47,085 bases of DNA, taken from assembly GCA_021738245.1 (NCBI GenBank), contig JAIPCJ010000012.1, positions 1 to 47,085 of the forward strand, read 5' to 3'. Shown in pieces: positions 35,557 to 44,185 of the stretch. This DNA is from Methylotenera sp. (lineage in GTDB: Bacteria > Pseudomonadota > Gammaproteobacteria > Burkholderiales > Burkholderiaceae_C). The notes beneath the pieces were generated by a model. It saw only the letters and a program-made list of their open reading frames with translations. It searched no databases and was not told the DNA's origin. The translations under genes were made by a program, and so were the position numbers. How positions within the stretch are numbered: the first letter of the stretch is position 1; each line of letters starts with the position of its first letter.

Positions 35557-36579
35557 TCAGCGCTTGCCGACACTGAAGTCGCTGGCCTTGTACAAGGCCT
35601 GCATGGTGTCGCGGCCCAGGCGGCCTTCCATGTCCTTGTGGGTCTGCACCATCACGGCGCGGATCGCATCCCGCTCGGCGGGCGTCGGCTCCACCAGCGT
35701 GGCTTTGCCCGCGGCCTTGATCTTGTCGTAGGCATTGCGCTCGTCGGCCAGCGTCAGGCCATTGGCGTAGGTGGTGGCGTCGGCCATGGCCAACTCGAGC
35801 GTGTCCCGGAGGTCCTTGGGCAGACCTTCCCAGAACTTGCGGTTCACCACCACCGCGTAGGCCTGGTGCGAGTGATGCAGCAAGGTCACGTACTTCTGCA
35901 CTTCGTAGAGCTTCTGGGTCAGCACGTTGGACAGGGTCACGTCGGCCCCATCCACCACGCCGGACTGCAGGGCCTGGTAGACCTCGGAGAACGCCATGTT
36001 CTGCGGAATGACGCCGACGGCCCGCATCTGTGCATCGATCACCTTGGAGGAATTGATGCGAATCTTCAGGCCCTTGAAGTCTTCGGGCCGGCGCAGAGGC
36101 TTGTTGGAGGTGATGACGCGAAAGCCGGCGTCCCAATAGGCGAGGCCGCGCACGCCCTTGGCGTCGAGCTTCTTCAGCATCGCCTGGCCGAATTCGCCAC
36201 CGACCGCCTTCTGATAGCTGGCCTGGTCGGGCGTCACAAAAGGCAGGTCAAAGGCTTCGAACTCCTTGATCCCGAAAGGTCCGAACTTGGACACCGACGG
36301 CGCCAGCATCTGCACTGAACCGAGCTGCAGCGCCTCAAGCTCTTCCTTGTCCTTGTAGAGCTGGCTGTTGGGATAGACCTCGACCTTGACGCGCCCCTTG
36401 GTGCGCTCCTCGGCCAGCTTCTTGAAGCGCTCGGCGCCCTGGCCCTTGGGCGTGTCCACCGCGGCCACATGGCTGAACTTGATGATGATGGGAGCTGACT
36501 GGGCCTGGCTGATCGTGGGTGCGAGTACGCAAGCCAGGCCGGCGGCCAGGCTGGCCTGAAGGAAAGTACGACGGGTCAT
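35557..36579 (-). CDS. TRAP transporter substrate-binding protein (DctP family), orphan
   Basis: A 340-residue periplasmic binding protein with a twin-arginine-like leader (MTRRTFLQASLAAGLACVLAPTISQAQ). DctP-family features are IIIKFSHVAAVDTPKGQGAERFKKLAEERTKGRVKVEVYPNSQL and the ligand-carboxylate Arg in RINSSKVIDAQMRAVG. ALQSGVVDGADVTLSN, HHSHQAYAVVVNRKFWEGLP and a C-terminal helix follow. Such proteins deliver C4-dicarboxylates or other organic acids to DctQM membrane subunits, but none are encoded nearby. It lies 39 bases after the ModA-like gene on the same strand, so it may share the porin-led transcript. Confidence 0.93.
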   Translation of the reverse strand: MTRRTFLQASLAAGLACVLAPTISQAQSAPIIIKFSHVAAVDTPKGQGAERFKKLAEERTKGRVKVEVYPNSQLYKDKEELEALQLGSVQMLAPSVSKFGPFGIKEFEAFDLPFVTPDQASYQKAVGGEFGQAMLKKLDAKGVRGLAYWDAGFRVITSNKPLRRPEDFKGLKIRINSSKVIDAQMRAVGVIPQNMAFSEVYQALQSGVVDGADVTLSNVLTQKLYEVQKYVTLLHHSHQAYAVVVNRKFWEGLPKDLRDTLELAMADATTYANGLTLADERNAYDKIKAAGKATLVEPTPAERDAIRAVMVQTHKDMEGRLGRDTMQALYKASDFSVGKR

Positions 36580-36618
36580 TGTGACGCTCGGAAGGGTTGA
36601 AACGATGGGTGGGCGGGA

Positions 36619-37416
36619 TCAGCGCTGGGCCGCGGTCAGGCCAGTGCCGTTGATGATGGGAGCCGCTTCGGGCGAGGCGAGAAAGCGGATGAGGGCCTGA
36701 CCGGCCTGGGCATGCGCCGCGCCCTTCACCACCGCTGCTGAGAACGCGGTCACCTCCTGCGCTGCCTCCGGCAGGAGGCCGACCACATCGATGCCCTCGA
36801 TGTGCTGAAGCTCGCTGAGCTGCTGAAAACCCAGCTCCGCGTCGCCTCGCGCCACGACCTGGCCTACAGGTTCCGCCGGAATCATGCGGGCCTTGCCCTT
36901 CAAGGCCTCGGTCAGGCCCAGGCGCGGAAAGAGCACCTGCGACAGATAGACCCCGCTGGCGCTGTCGGAGTAGGCAATCGACTTGGCGGCCAGCAGTGCG
37001 TCCTTGAGCTCGTCCACGCTGGCGATGCGGGGGCGCGGCGCGCCTTGGCGAACCGCCAGCGCGATACGGGACGTGGCCAGCACCCGGCGGGTGTCACCGT
37101 CGAGCTGGCCGCGCGCCACGAGCTGGTCCAGCGCGCTGCCCACCATGATCACCACATCGATCGGCTCCTGTCGGGCCAGCCGCTGGGGAATGGCATTCTT
37201 CGTTTCGCCCATCGAGGGCCCCCAGGCACTGACCAGGGTGTGGCCGGTTGCCCGCTCGAATGCCGGCGCCAGGGCCTTGTACGCAGCGGCAAAGCCGCCT
37301 GAGCTGACCACGCGCACTTCGTCGGCCCGCACGGCGGGGCCGGCCAACATGAGGTTGGCGGCGAGGAACAAGGCGAGGCGGGTCAGCGACCGGCGGCCGC
37401 GTTGCAGGGAGGTCAT
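36619..37416 (-). CDS. ModA-like periplasmic substrate-binding protein, orphan
   Basis: A 265-residue exported binding protein of the type-2 periplasmic fold. The signal peptide ends near GPAVRA. The mature N-terminus DEVRVVSSGGFAAAYKALAPAFERATGHTL and DVVIMVGSALDQLVARGQL resemble the molybdate-binding ModA group, as do the AYSDSASGVYL and VARGDAELGFQQLSEL segments. The residues that bind molybdate cannot be assigned with confidence, so the ligand may be another anion or organic acid. ATG 37416 has an AGGAG site. No ModB/ModC partners are nearby. It lies between the porin and the DctP-like gene. Confidence 0.85.
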   Translation of the reverse strand: MTSLQRGRRSLTRLALFLAANLMLAGPAVRADEVRVVSSGGFAAAYKALAPAFERATGHTLVSAWGPSMGETKNAIPQRLARQEPIDVVIMVGSALDQLVARGQLDGDTRRVLATSRIALAVRQGAPRPRIASVDELKDALLAAKSIAYSDSASGVYLSQVLFPRLGLTEALKGKARMIPAEPVGQVVARGDAELGFQQLSELQHIEGIDVVGLLPEAAQEVTAFSAAVVKGAAHAQAGQALIRFLASPEAAPIINGTGLTAAQR

Positions 37417-37529
37417 GACGTGTCTCCTGAAGTGAAGCTTGAGAAGCGCAGGCGCTGCCAACGGGCGCGGTAGGAGATCGCGCCGCCAGGCTCACAAAGG
37501 CCCGCAGGAAGGGGTGGCGTGCGGGACTG

Positions 37530-37569
37530 ACGGCAGGCGGCTGCGCGCTGCAGCCCGGTCGCCTGCCGT
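37530..37569. terminator. 10-bp stem-loop after the porin gene
   Basis: ACGGCAGGCG (37530-37539) and CGCCTGCCGT (37560-37569) are perfect reverse complements, 16 bases after the porin stop. The rest of the 168-base gap to the ModA-like start shows nothing else recognisable. It may end or protect the abundant porin mRNA. Confidence 0.5.
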
Positions 37570-37584
37570 TGGCCGCAGCCCGCG

Positions 37585-38658
37585 TCAAAAGTTGTGGCGC
37601 ACGCCGGCTTCGAAGGCGGTCGAGCTCCCGCCAGCGGTCATCGCCGCACCCCCGGGGATCGAGAAGGTGGCCTTGCCATCGTTGTTGATGCGCGCGCCTT
37701 GTGCATAGAGCGCCGAGCGCTTGGACAGGTTGTAGATCGCGCCGAGGCCCACCTGCGTGGCGTCGTTGGCGTCGATCGCGGCGGCGCCGACCTTGCCCTT
37801 CATGTTGGCCCGCAGGTAAGACACCTTCAGGTCCACCGGCCCCCAAGTCGCCACGGTCGACAGGAGCAGCAGCGTTTCCCGCGAGAGGGCGTACTTGTAT
37901 TGGCGCAGCGCGGCGTACATCCGCACCGGGCCCACAGCCCCATTGGCGGCGAAAAGCGTGTCCTTGAACTTGCCGGCCGACGTCAGGTCATTGGAGGTGG
38001 TGACCTGGGCGAGGTGCGCACCCAGGGTCTCGCTTTGCCACCCGATGCGAATGCCGGTCAACTTGTCCTGCCCGTTGGCCGCAGTACCGCCCTCCCCGGC
38101 TGCCACCATCAGCCCACCCTCCAGCCCACCAAGGCCGGCAGGCAAGAGCAGCTCCACGGCATTGCTGGATCGAACCGTCGTGTTCGGGCCGGTTCCGAAC
38201 GCGCTGCGGACAGGCCCCTGCTGGGACGCAGACGAGAAATTGTTCGAGCCGGCCACACCGACGTGGGAAAAGGGATCGTGGCGCACCCAGATGCTGTAGG
38301 TGGGCACGTAGTCGCGCCCCAGGCGGACTTCACCCACGCCGCGGCTGGACAACGACAGGGTGGCACGCCGATCGAAGAACTGCGGTCCGCCTGTGCTGGC
38401 GCCGGTGTCGGCGCTCAGGCCCGACTCCAGCCAGAAGCCCGCCGCCAGCCCGCTCCCCAGGTCCTCTTCGCCGCGGAACACCAGGCGGCTCGTCTGACTG
38501 GACCCGCTGACCAGCGAGCGGATGGCACCACTGCCCTCGTTGCGCACGTAGCGCACCGCCGAGTCGAGGACGCCGCCGACCACCACGCTGCTTTGCGCCA
38601 GGGCGCCTCCTGCCGCGAGTGAAAGGCATGCGGCCCACAGGATGGACTTGTGCTTCAA
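37585..38658 (-). CDS. General (GBP-type) outer-membrane porin
   Basis: A 357-residue trimeric-porin-type protein. The start is TTG at 38658: it gives a standard signal peptide (KHKSILWAACLSLAAGGALAQ) and has CGGAGA 7 bases upstream, while no ATG is available nearby. The mature protein starts SSVVVGGVLDSAVRYV, then SRLVFRGEEDLGSGLAAGFWLESGL, TLSLSSRGVGEVRLGRDYVPTYSIW, and ends in VRHNF with the terminal Phe needed for outer-membrane insertion. This strand pattern is typical of Burkholderiales porins. It is divergent from a LysR regulator, which may control it together with the two downstream binding proteins. Confidence 0.92.
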   Translation of the reverse strand: MKHKSILWAACLSLAAGGALAQSSVVVGGVLDSAVRYVRNEGSGAIRSLVSGSSQTSRLVFRGEEDLGSGLAAGFWLESGLSADTGASTGGPQFFDRRATLSLSSRGVGEVRLGRDYVPTYSIWVRHDPFSHVGVAGSNNFSSASQQGPVRSAFGTGPNTTVRSSNAVELLLPAGLGGLEGGLMVAAGEGGTAANGQDKLTGIRIGWQSETLGAHLAQVTTSNDLTSAGKFKDTLFAANGAVGPVRMYAALRQYKYALSRETLLLLSTVATWGPVDLKVSYLRANMKGKVGAAAIDANDATQVGLGAIYNLSKRSALYAQGARINNDGKATFSIPGGAAMTAGGSSTAFEAGVRHNF

Positions 38659-38760
38659 GGATGTCTCCGATTTGTTGTGAAGGCGAGTTCGCCTGCTTGT
38701 GAAGCAATGGTGCAAGCGCCACACTCTTTTGTTAAGTGCATTATTTAGAATCACTCTTCC
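38659..38760. promoter_or_regulatory. Divergent porin/LysR promoter region
   Basis: These 102 bases are AT-rich near the LysR start (TAAGTGCATTATTTAGAAT). TAGAAT at 38745-38750 could be the -10 of the LysR gene. AGGCGA-GT-TCGCCT at 38680-38693 is a perfect small inverted repeat in the porin leader. T-N11-A type LysR sites are likely here but cannot be fixed. Confidence 0.4.
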
Positions 38761-39675
38761 ATGAAGCGCATCAATCTGACGTTGGACGAAGTCCAGGCTT
38801 TCGTCGCGGTGGCACACACCGGCAGCTTCAAGGGCGCGGCTGATGCGCTGTTCATCTCGCAGCCGGCGTTGAGCCGCCGCATTGACAAGCTTGAGCAGGT
38901 GCTGGAGGTGCGGCTGCTGGAGCGCACCACGCGCCGCGTGGCGTTGACGCCGGAAGGGCAGGAGTTCCTCAACCATGCCGAGCGAGGCCTGTCGGCGCTG
39001 CGCCTGGGCGTCGACGAAGTGGAGCGTGAGGTGGCGCGCCGGGCAGCCCGCCTCACGGTGGCCTGTATCCCGACGGTAGCGAGTGCGCTGCTGCCTCGCG
39101 CGTTCGCCCGGCTGGCCGCCGAGCACCCCGGACTTCGTCTGCGCATGCTGGACGAAGGCGCCCCTGAGGTGCTGCGTGCGGTGCAGTCGGGCGAGGCCGA
39201 GTTGGGCCTGAGCTTCACCGGGGCTTCACACCCCGAGATCGACTTCCAGCCGCTGCTGACGGAAGACTACGTCCTCGCCCTGCGGACGGACCATGCCCTG
39301 GCACAGCGCAGCGTGCTGACATGGCGGGACCTGCTGGCCGAGCCGATGGTGGCGGTGGCGGGCGACAGCGGCAACCGGGTGCTGATCGACCAGGGTCTGT
39401 CACGCCTGAAACAGCGGCCCGTGGTGCAGTTCGAAGCCAACCATGTGGCAGGCGCCCTGGGCCTGGTGGAAGCCGGGTTGGGGGTGGCCGTCGTGCCGCG
39501 GCTGGCACTGACCGTGGGCGCCGGGAAAGCCCTGGTGGCCGTGGCGCTCAAGCAACCTCGCATCGAGCGCACTCTGGGCCTCATCACCCGGCAGGGCCGT
39601 CGCCTGGGCGGGCCGGCACAAGCGCTGGTGAAGGCGCTGCGCATCGAACTCTCGAAGAGGCCAACCCTGGATTGA
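38761..39675 (+). CDS. LysR-family transcriptional regulator
   Basis: A 304-residue LTTR with the N-terminal winged helix-turn-helix (LDEVQAFVAVAHTGSFKGAADALFISQPALSRRIDKLEQVLEVRLLERTTRRVALTPEG, about 8-66). A linker helix (about 67-90) and a two-lobed periplasmic-binding-like effector domain (about 92-295; LTVACIPTVASALLPRAFARLAAEHPGLRL) follow. It starts at ATG 38761 and is divergent from the porin, the classical LTTR arrangement, so the porin and the binding-protein genes are probable targets. The effector is unknown; the neighbouring binding proteins hint at an organic acid or anion. Confidence 0.95.
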   Translation: MKRINLTLDEVQAFVAVAHTGSFKGAADALFISQPALSRRIDKLEQVLEVRLLERTTRRVALTPEGQEFLNHAERGLSALRLGVDEVEREVARRAARLTVACIPTVASALLPRAFARLAAEHPGLRLRMLDEGAPEVLRAVQSGEAELGLSFTGASHPEIDFQPLLTEDYVLALRTDHALAQRSVLTWRDLLAEPMVAVAGDSGNRVLIDQGLSRLKQRPVVQFEANHVAGALGLVEAGLGVAVVPRLALTVGAGKALVAVALKQPRIERTLGLITRQGRRLGGPAQALVKALRIELSKRPTLD

Positions 39676-39711
39676 CCGGCAGCGTCCCCATCGCGGAAAG
39701 AACGCGACCGG

Positions 39712-40968
39712 TCAGACCAACACTTCCACGCAGGCCGGATGCCCCAGGAAGCCTTCCGGGCTGGCACTGCGACCGTAGGCGCCGCTCTGGAAGATCACCG
39801 CCAGGTCGCCCACCTCGCCGCGCGGCATCTCCATGCGGTCGGCCAGCAGGTCCAGCGGCGTGCACAGCGGGCCGACGACGCTGGCGGCTTCCACCGCCGC
39901 CTCGACCCGGCCCTGAGGTTGGAGGGTCGCCGGGTAGTTCTTGCGCAGCACCTGGCCGAAGTTGCCCGAGGCCGACAGGTGGTGGTGCAGGCCGCCGTCG
40001 GCCACCAGGAACACCTGGCCGCGCGACACCTTGCGGTCGACGATGCGCGTCACGTAGACACCCGCCTCGCCGACGAAGTAGCGCCCCAGCTCGATGACGA
40101 GCTTGGCCTGCGGCAGCTCGGCGCGAGCGCGAGCCTGCAGCGCGGCGAGGTTGTCGCCGATGGGGGCCAGATCCAGTCGCGTCTCGCCCGGGAAATACGG
40201 AATGCCGAAGCCGCCACCCAGGTTCAGGAACTTGACCGGCGACGGCGCAGCTTCGGCCAGGCGCAGGGCCAGCTCATAGCTCTTCTGCTGCGCCTCGCAG
40301 ATGGCCTCGGCCTTGAGGTTCTGCGAGCCGGCGAAGAGGTGAAAGCCTTCGAAGGTGACACCATCGCCTGCCAGCGCGCCAACCTGGGCCAGCACCTCGG
40401 GCACGGTCTCGGCGTCGATGCCGAACTGCTTGGGGCCGCCGCTCATGCGCATGCCCGAGCCCTTGAGCTCGAAGTCCGGGTTCACGCGCAGGGCCACGCG
40501 CGCCGGCAGGCCCAGGCGCTGTGACGCAGCCGCGAGCACCTTCAGCTCGCGCGCTGATTCGACGTTGATCAGCACACCCGCCGCCACGGCCTGGCCGAGC
40601 TCGATGTCGCGCTTGCCCGGGCCGGCGAAGCTGATCTCATGCGGATCGGCGCCCGCGTTCAACGCCACCTGCAGCTCGCCGGCCGAGGCGACGTCGATGC
40701 CATCCACCAGCCCGGCCATCAGCCCCACCACGGCCGGCATGGGGTTGGCCTTCATCGCGTAATGCAGCTCGATGCCCTGCGGCAGCGCGGCGCGCAGTTC
40801 GGCCACGCGGGCCCTCAGCAGGCCACGGTCGTAGGCGTAGAACGGCGTCTGGCCCACGCGCTCGGCCAGCACCGACAGGCGTTGGCCACCGATGAGCAAC
40901 TCGCCGTTGTCGGCCACGGGGAACTGCGACATGGCCACATGGGCCGGCGGGCGTTTGGCTTCGGTCAT
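39712..40968 (-). CDS. PLP-dependent decarboxylase, exosortase A system-associated (BtrK-like)
   Basis: A 418-residue fold-type III PLP enzyme of the ornithine/DAP/arginine decarboxylase group. PLP lysine is at about K73 (YAMKANPMP), the phosphate-binding Gly-rich loop in LNLGGGFGIPYF, the family FHLFAGSQN segment near 200, ELGRYFVGEAGVYVTRI, and the catalytic cysteine at about C369 (VVGPLCTPLDLLAD). It matches the exosortase-A-associated decarboxylase family and resembles BtrK, which decarboxylates glutamate on a carrier protein. The start ATG 40968 overlaps the ligase stop (ATGA), so the two are coupled. Its substrate in EPS loci is not established; a carrier-bound amino acid is my inference. 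Confidence 0.93.
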   Translation of the reverse strand: MTEAKRPPAHVAMSQFPVADNGELLIGGQRLSVLAERVGQTPFYAYDRGLLRARVAELRAALPQGIELHYAMKANPMPAVVGLMAGLVDGIDVASAGELQVALNAGADPHEISFAGPGKRDIELGQAVAAGVLINVESARELKVLAAASQRLGLPARVALRVNPDFELKGSGMRMSGGPKQFGIDAETVPEVLAQVGALAGDGVTFEGFHLFAGSQNLKAEAICEAQQKSYELALRLAEAAPSPVKFLNLGGGFGIPYFPGETRLDLAPIGDNLAALQARARAELPQAKLVIELGRYFVGEAGVYVTRIVDRKVSRGQVFLVADGGLHHHLSASGNFGQVLRKNYPATLQPQGRVEAAVEAASVVGPLCTPLDLLADRMEMPRGEVGDLAVIFQSGAYGRSASPEGFLGHPACVEVLV

Positions 40969-42554
40969 GACGTGTGGCGGGCGACCCAGTCGGTCGACAG
41001 GGTCTTGCGGTCGATCTTGCCGTTGGGGTTGCGCGGCAGCGGGCCGCGCTGGGCCTCCACGCCGTGCGGCACCATGTAGGCGGGCATGCGGGCCTTGCAG
41101 GCGGCGGTCAGCGCGGCAATGTCCAGCTCGGCCGCGCCCTCGGGCGGCGTGGCGATGACCTGGATGGCCTGGCCGAGCGTGTCGTGGTCGACCCCGAAGG
41201 CCACGCATTCGCCCACCAGGCCGGTGGCGTACAGCACTTCCTCGACCTCGGTGGGGCTGACCCGGTAGCCCGAGGTCTTCATCATCTCGTCGCGGCGGCC
41301 GACAAAGTACAGGAAGCCCTCGGCATCACGGCGCACCGTGTCGCCCGAGAACACCGCGAACTCCGGCAGTTGCAGACCGCCCTCGCGGCCGCCCACACCG
41401 GCCGGCAGCGGCTTGTAGCGCTCGGCGGTCTTCTCGGCGTCGTTCCAGTAGCCCAGGCCCACCAGCGCACCGCGGTGCACCAGCTCGCCCGGCTCGTCAG
41501 GCGCGCATTCGCTGCCGTCCTCGCGCAGCACGAGGATCTCGGCGTTCGGGATGGCGCGGCCGATGGAGTCGGGCCGGCGGTCCACCTCCTCAGGCGGCAG
41601 GTAGGTGGAGCGGAAAGCCTCGGTCAGGCCGTACATCAGGAAGGGGCGCGCCGAGGGCACCTTGGCGCGCAGCAGGTCCAGCGTGGCGCGCGGCATGCGG
41701 CCGCCGGTGTTGGCGAAGTAGCGCAGGTGCCGGTCGATGGCGGCGGGCCATTCGAGCTGCGTGAGCTGGATGTAGAGCGGCGGCACGGCAGTCAGGCCCG
41801 TGACCTGCTCGCGCTCCATCGCCTTGAGCACGTCCTTGGGCAGCAGGTAGTTCAGCAGCACCACCCGTGCGCCGCTGTGGAAGGCCGTGGTCAGCTGGCT
41901 GAAGCCGGCGTCGAAAGACAGCGGCAGTGCCGCCAGCAGCGTGTCGCTTGCGCGGTTTTCAAGGTAGCTCGCCACGCTCTTGCCGCCCGCCACCATGTTG
42001 CGGTGGGAGAGCACCACGCCCTTGGGCCGGCCGGTGGAGCCGGAGGTGTACAGGATGGCGGTGACGTCGGTGTCGATGACGCGGTGCCCCGCGCGCACCG
42101 GCGCAGCCAGCAGCGCGGCCCAGTCGTGCACCGGCACGGGCGCCGCGCCGCTGCCGCTGGTCAGCACCACATGCCTGACCGAGGGGCATTGCGCCAGCAC
42201 CTCGCCCAGCTGCGCCAGCCGCTCGGGCGACGTGACGAGCACCCGCACCTCGCAGTCGCGCAGGATGAAGCCGACCTGCTCGGGCTTGAGTAGCGGGTTC
42301 AGCGGCACAAACACGCCCCCCGCGGCCGGCGCGCCGAAACTCGCCACCACGGTCTCGAAGCGCTTTTCCAGGTAGATGGCCACCCGCTCACCGCGCGCCA
42401 GGCCAAGGCCCATGAGGCCGCTGGCAAAGCCGCGCACGGCGGCGTCGAGATCGCCGTAACGCAGCGTTGCCGTGCCGTAGGTCAGGGCCGGTGCGTCGGG
42501 CGTGCGCTCGGCGGCAACGGCCACCAACTCGTTCAGCAGGGTCGATTCGGGCAT
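40965..42554 (-). CDS. AMP-forming acyl-CoA/acyl-carrier ligase, exosortase A system-associated
   Basis: A 529-residue ANL-superfamily adenylating enzyme. The P-loop is YTSGSTGRPKG at about 169-179, A5-type YGLTEAFRSTY, the SIGRAIPNAEILV strand, and GDTVRRDAEGFLYFVGRRDEMMKTSGYRVSPTEVEEVL at the hinge. The catalytic C-terminal lysine is at about K513 (NPNGKIDRKTL). It would activate a carboxylic or amino acid as the adenylate and pass it to a thiol, most simply the pantetheine of the acyl carrier protein encoded divergently next door. It starts at ATG 42554 and overlaps the decarboxylase gene. The substrate cannot be read from the sequence. Confidence 0.94.
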   Translation of the reverse strand: MPESTLLNELVAVAAERTPDAPALTYGTATLRYGDLDAAVRGFASGLMGLGLARGERVAIYLEKRFETVVASFGAPAAGGVFVPLNPLLKPEQVGFILRDCEVRVLVTSPERLAQLGEVLAQCPSVRHVVLTSGSGAAPVPVHDWAALLAAPVRAGHRVIDTDVTAILYTSGSTGRPKGVVLSHRNMVAGGKSVASYLENRASDTLLAALPLSFDAGFSQLTTAFHSGARVVLLNYLLPKDVLKAMEREQVTGLTAVPPLYIQLTQLEWPAAIDRHLRYFANTGGRMPRATLDLLRAKVPSARPFLMYGLTEAFRSTYLPPEEVDRRPDSIGRAIPNAEILVLREDGSECAPDEPGELVHRGALVGLGYWNDAEKTAERYKPLPAGVGGREGGLQLPEFAVFSGDTVRRDAEGFLYFVGRRDEMMKTSGYRVSPTEVEEVLYATGLVGECVAFGVDHDTLGQAIQVIATPPEGAAELDIAALTAACKARMPAYMVPHGVEAQRGPLPRNPNGKIDRKTLSTDWVARHTS

Positions 42555-42601
42555 GAAGCTCTGGCGTCAGACAGGGAGCAAACAGTGAAAAAAGTATCTC
42601 A

Positions 42602-42650
42602 CGCGCCCCCGGGCCGAGGGGTGCCCGCCCCCCGGGGCCGAGGGGGCGCG
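42602..42650. repeat. GC-rich inverted-repeat element in the divergent EPS promoter region
   Basis: CGCGCCCCC (42602-42610) and GGGGGCGCG (42642-42650) are a perfect 9-bp inverted repeat. Between them lie two copies of a CCCCGGG(G)CCGAGGGG-type unit. It resembles in composition the repeat at 31333-31392 and occupies the space between the ligase and carrier-protein genes. Confidence 0.5.
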
Positions 42651-42675
42651 CCGCTAAACTGAGCGGCTGCTTTTT
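42650..42675 (+). terminator. Hairpin plus T-tract in the ACP leader (attenuator candidate)
   Basis: GCCGCT (42650-42655) and AGCGGC (42662-42667) flank a six-base loop, followed by TGC and five T (42671-42675), 15 bases before the ACP ATG. There is no plus-strand gene upstream that needs ending, so it could attenuate the ACP operon. Confidence 0.4.
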
Positions 42676-42690
42676 CGGACGCCTGACCCC

Positions 42691-42945
42691 ATGGACCAAG
42701 CCCAGGTTCTCAGCCATGTGCTGAGGCTTCTCGACGACGTGCTGAGCCTGAACGGCCGCGCCCAGACCTTCACCCGCGACACCGCCCTGCTCGGCGCCCT
42801 GCCCGAGCTGGACTCCATGGCCGTGGTCAGCCTCATCACCGCGCTCGAAGAACAGCTCGGCCTCGTGGTGGACGACGACGACATCGACGGCGACACCTTC
42901 GCCACCGTGGGCTCGCTGGTCGACTTCGTCGCCGCGCGGCTCTGA
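42691..42945 (+). CDS. Acyl carrier protein, exosortase/EPS locus
   Basis: An 84-residue acidic carrier protein. The phosphopantetheine-attachment serine is Ser42 in PELDSMAVVSLITALEEQLG, followed by the acidic helix III region LVVDDDDIDGDTFATVGSLVDFVAARL. Length and motif placement suit a free-standing ACP rather than a domain of a larger synthase. It starts the plus-strand EPS operon and is divergent from the ligase-decarboxylase pair, which are the natural partners for loading and modifying a bound group. The start is ATG 42691, with only a poor SD. Confidence 0.92.
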   Translation: MDQAQVLSHVLRLLDDVLSLNGRAQTFTRDTALLGALPELDSMAVVSLITALEEQLGLVVDDDDIDGDTFATVGSLVDFVAARL

Positions 42946-42980
42946 CCCCCTCGCGTCCACCCCGACCGCACGGGCATCGA

Positions 42981-44171
42981 GTGCCTCCCGTCCAACCTCC
43001 GCTGCGCGCCGTACCGCGCAACCCGGTGCCTGGCCCCCACAACCGCCAGGCCGAGGACGAACCGGCGCGCCTGCATTGCCTGCTCGATGAGCCGGGCATG
43101 CAGTTCACGACCAGCGGCCGTGCGGCCATCCTGCTCGGGCTGGAAGCGCTGGGCCTCGCACCCACCGACCGGGTGCTGGTGCCGAGCTATCACTGCCCGA
43201 CCATGGTGTCGCCCGCGCTTGCGCTCGGCCAGCCGGTGGGCTTCTACCCGATCGACGCCAGCGGCCGCCCGTCGATCGAATGGCTGGAGCAGCACGCGCC
43301 CGCCGATACCCGGGTGCTCTGCGCCGCGCACTACTTCGGCCTGCCGCTGGACCTGCGGCCCGTCAAGGCCTGGTGCGACGCTCGCGGGGTGCTGATGCTC
43401 GAGGACTGCGCACATGCGATGTTCGGCCAGGGGCCGGGTGGCCCGGTCGGCGCGCTGGGTGACGTGGTGATCGCCAGCCTCCCCAAATTCTTCGCGACGC
43501 AGGAAGGCGGCTTGCTGCGCCTGCGTGATGCGCGACATCCCGCGCCCGCCCTTCGCCGGGCCGGTGCGGTGGCCGAGCTCAAGGCCTGGTTCGACACCCT
43601 GGAGATCAGCGCCAGCCACGACCGCCTGGGCCACTGGGGCTGGTGGGCGCGCCCGCTGCTGGCGGCCAAGCACGCGGTGCGCCGCGCCCCAGCGCCAGCG
43701 CCAGCGCCGGCAGCCCCGGCCGCGCCCGAAGGCTTCGACCCCGCCGGCAACTACGCACGCATCGACATGGCCCTGAGTCACCGGGCGCCGTGCGGCGTCA
43801 CCGTCGACACCGCCGTGCACTCGACGCGAGGCCGCGTCACCGCCCGGCGACGCCACCACTACCAGGCCCTGGTGGCTGCCGTGAGCGGCCGCGCTGGTGT
43901 GCGGGCGCTGTTCCCCGAATTGCCTGCCCAGGCCGCGCCCTACGTCATGCCGCTGTGGGTCGACCAACCCGACCCGGCCTACCGCAGCTTGCGAGAGCGT
44001 GGCGTGCCGGTGTCACGCTGGGACTGGCTCTGGCCGGGCGTCCCCGACATGGCCGGCGACCAGGGCAAGACCTGGTCCCATCATGTGCTGCAGGTGCACT
44101 GTCACCAGGACATGACGGATGAAGACCGTGACTGGGTGATCGGCAGCGTGCTGGCCCTGTGTGAGCGTTGA
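42981..44171 (+). CDS. DegT/DnrJ/EryC1/StrS-family aminotransferase-like protein
   Basis: A 396-residue fold-type I PLP protein. The N-terminal core has FTTSGRAAILLGLEALGL, VLVPSYHCPTMVSPAL and MLEDCAHAMFG (Asp contacting the pyridine nitrogen), and SLPKFFATQEGG carries the PLP lysine at about K169. Members transfer an amino group to keto-sugars for polysaccharide or antibiotic sugars. The central part (about 225-260) includes an Ala/Pro-rich stretch, APAPAPAPAAPAAP, that looks like a linker or expansion. The start is GTG 42981, 35 bases after the ACP; a later GTG or the ATG at 43098 are alternatives. Context suggests an amino sugar for the exopolysaccharide. Confidence 0.85.
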   Translation: MPPVQPPLRAVPRNPVPGPHNRQAEDEPARLHCLLDEPGMQFTTSGRAAILLGLEALGLAPTDRVLVPSYHCPTMVSPALALGQPVGFYPIDASGRPSIEWLEQHAPADTRVLCAAHYFGLPLDLRPVKAWCDARGVLMLEDCAHAMFGQGPGGPVGALGDVVIASLPKFFATQEGGLLRLRDARHPAPALRRAGAVAELKAWFDTLEISASHDRLGHWGWWARPLLAAKHAVRRAPAPAPAPAAPAAPEGFDPAGNYARIDMALSHRAPCGVTVDTAVHSTRGRVTARRRHHYQALVAAVSGRAGVRALFPELPAQAAPYVMPLWVDQPDPAYRSLRERGVPVSRWDWLWPGVPDMAGDQGKTWSHHVLQVHCHQDMTDEDRDWVIGSVLALCER

Positions 44172-44185
44172 CCTGGAAGCTACCC

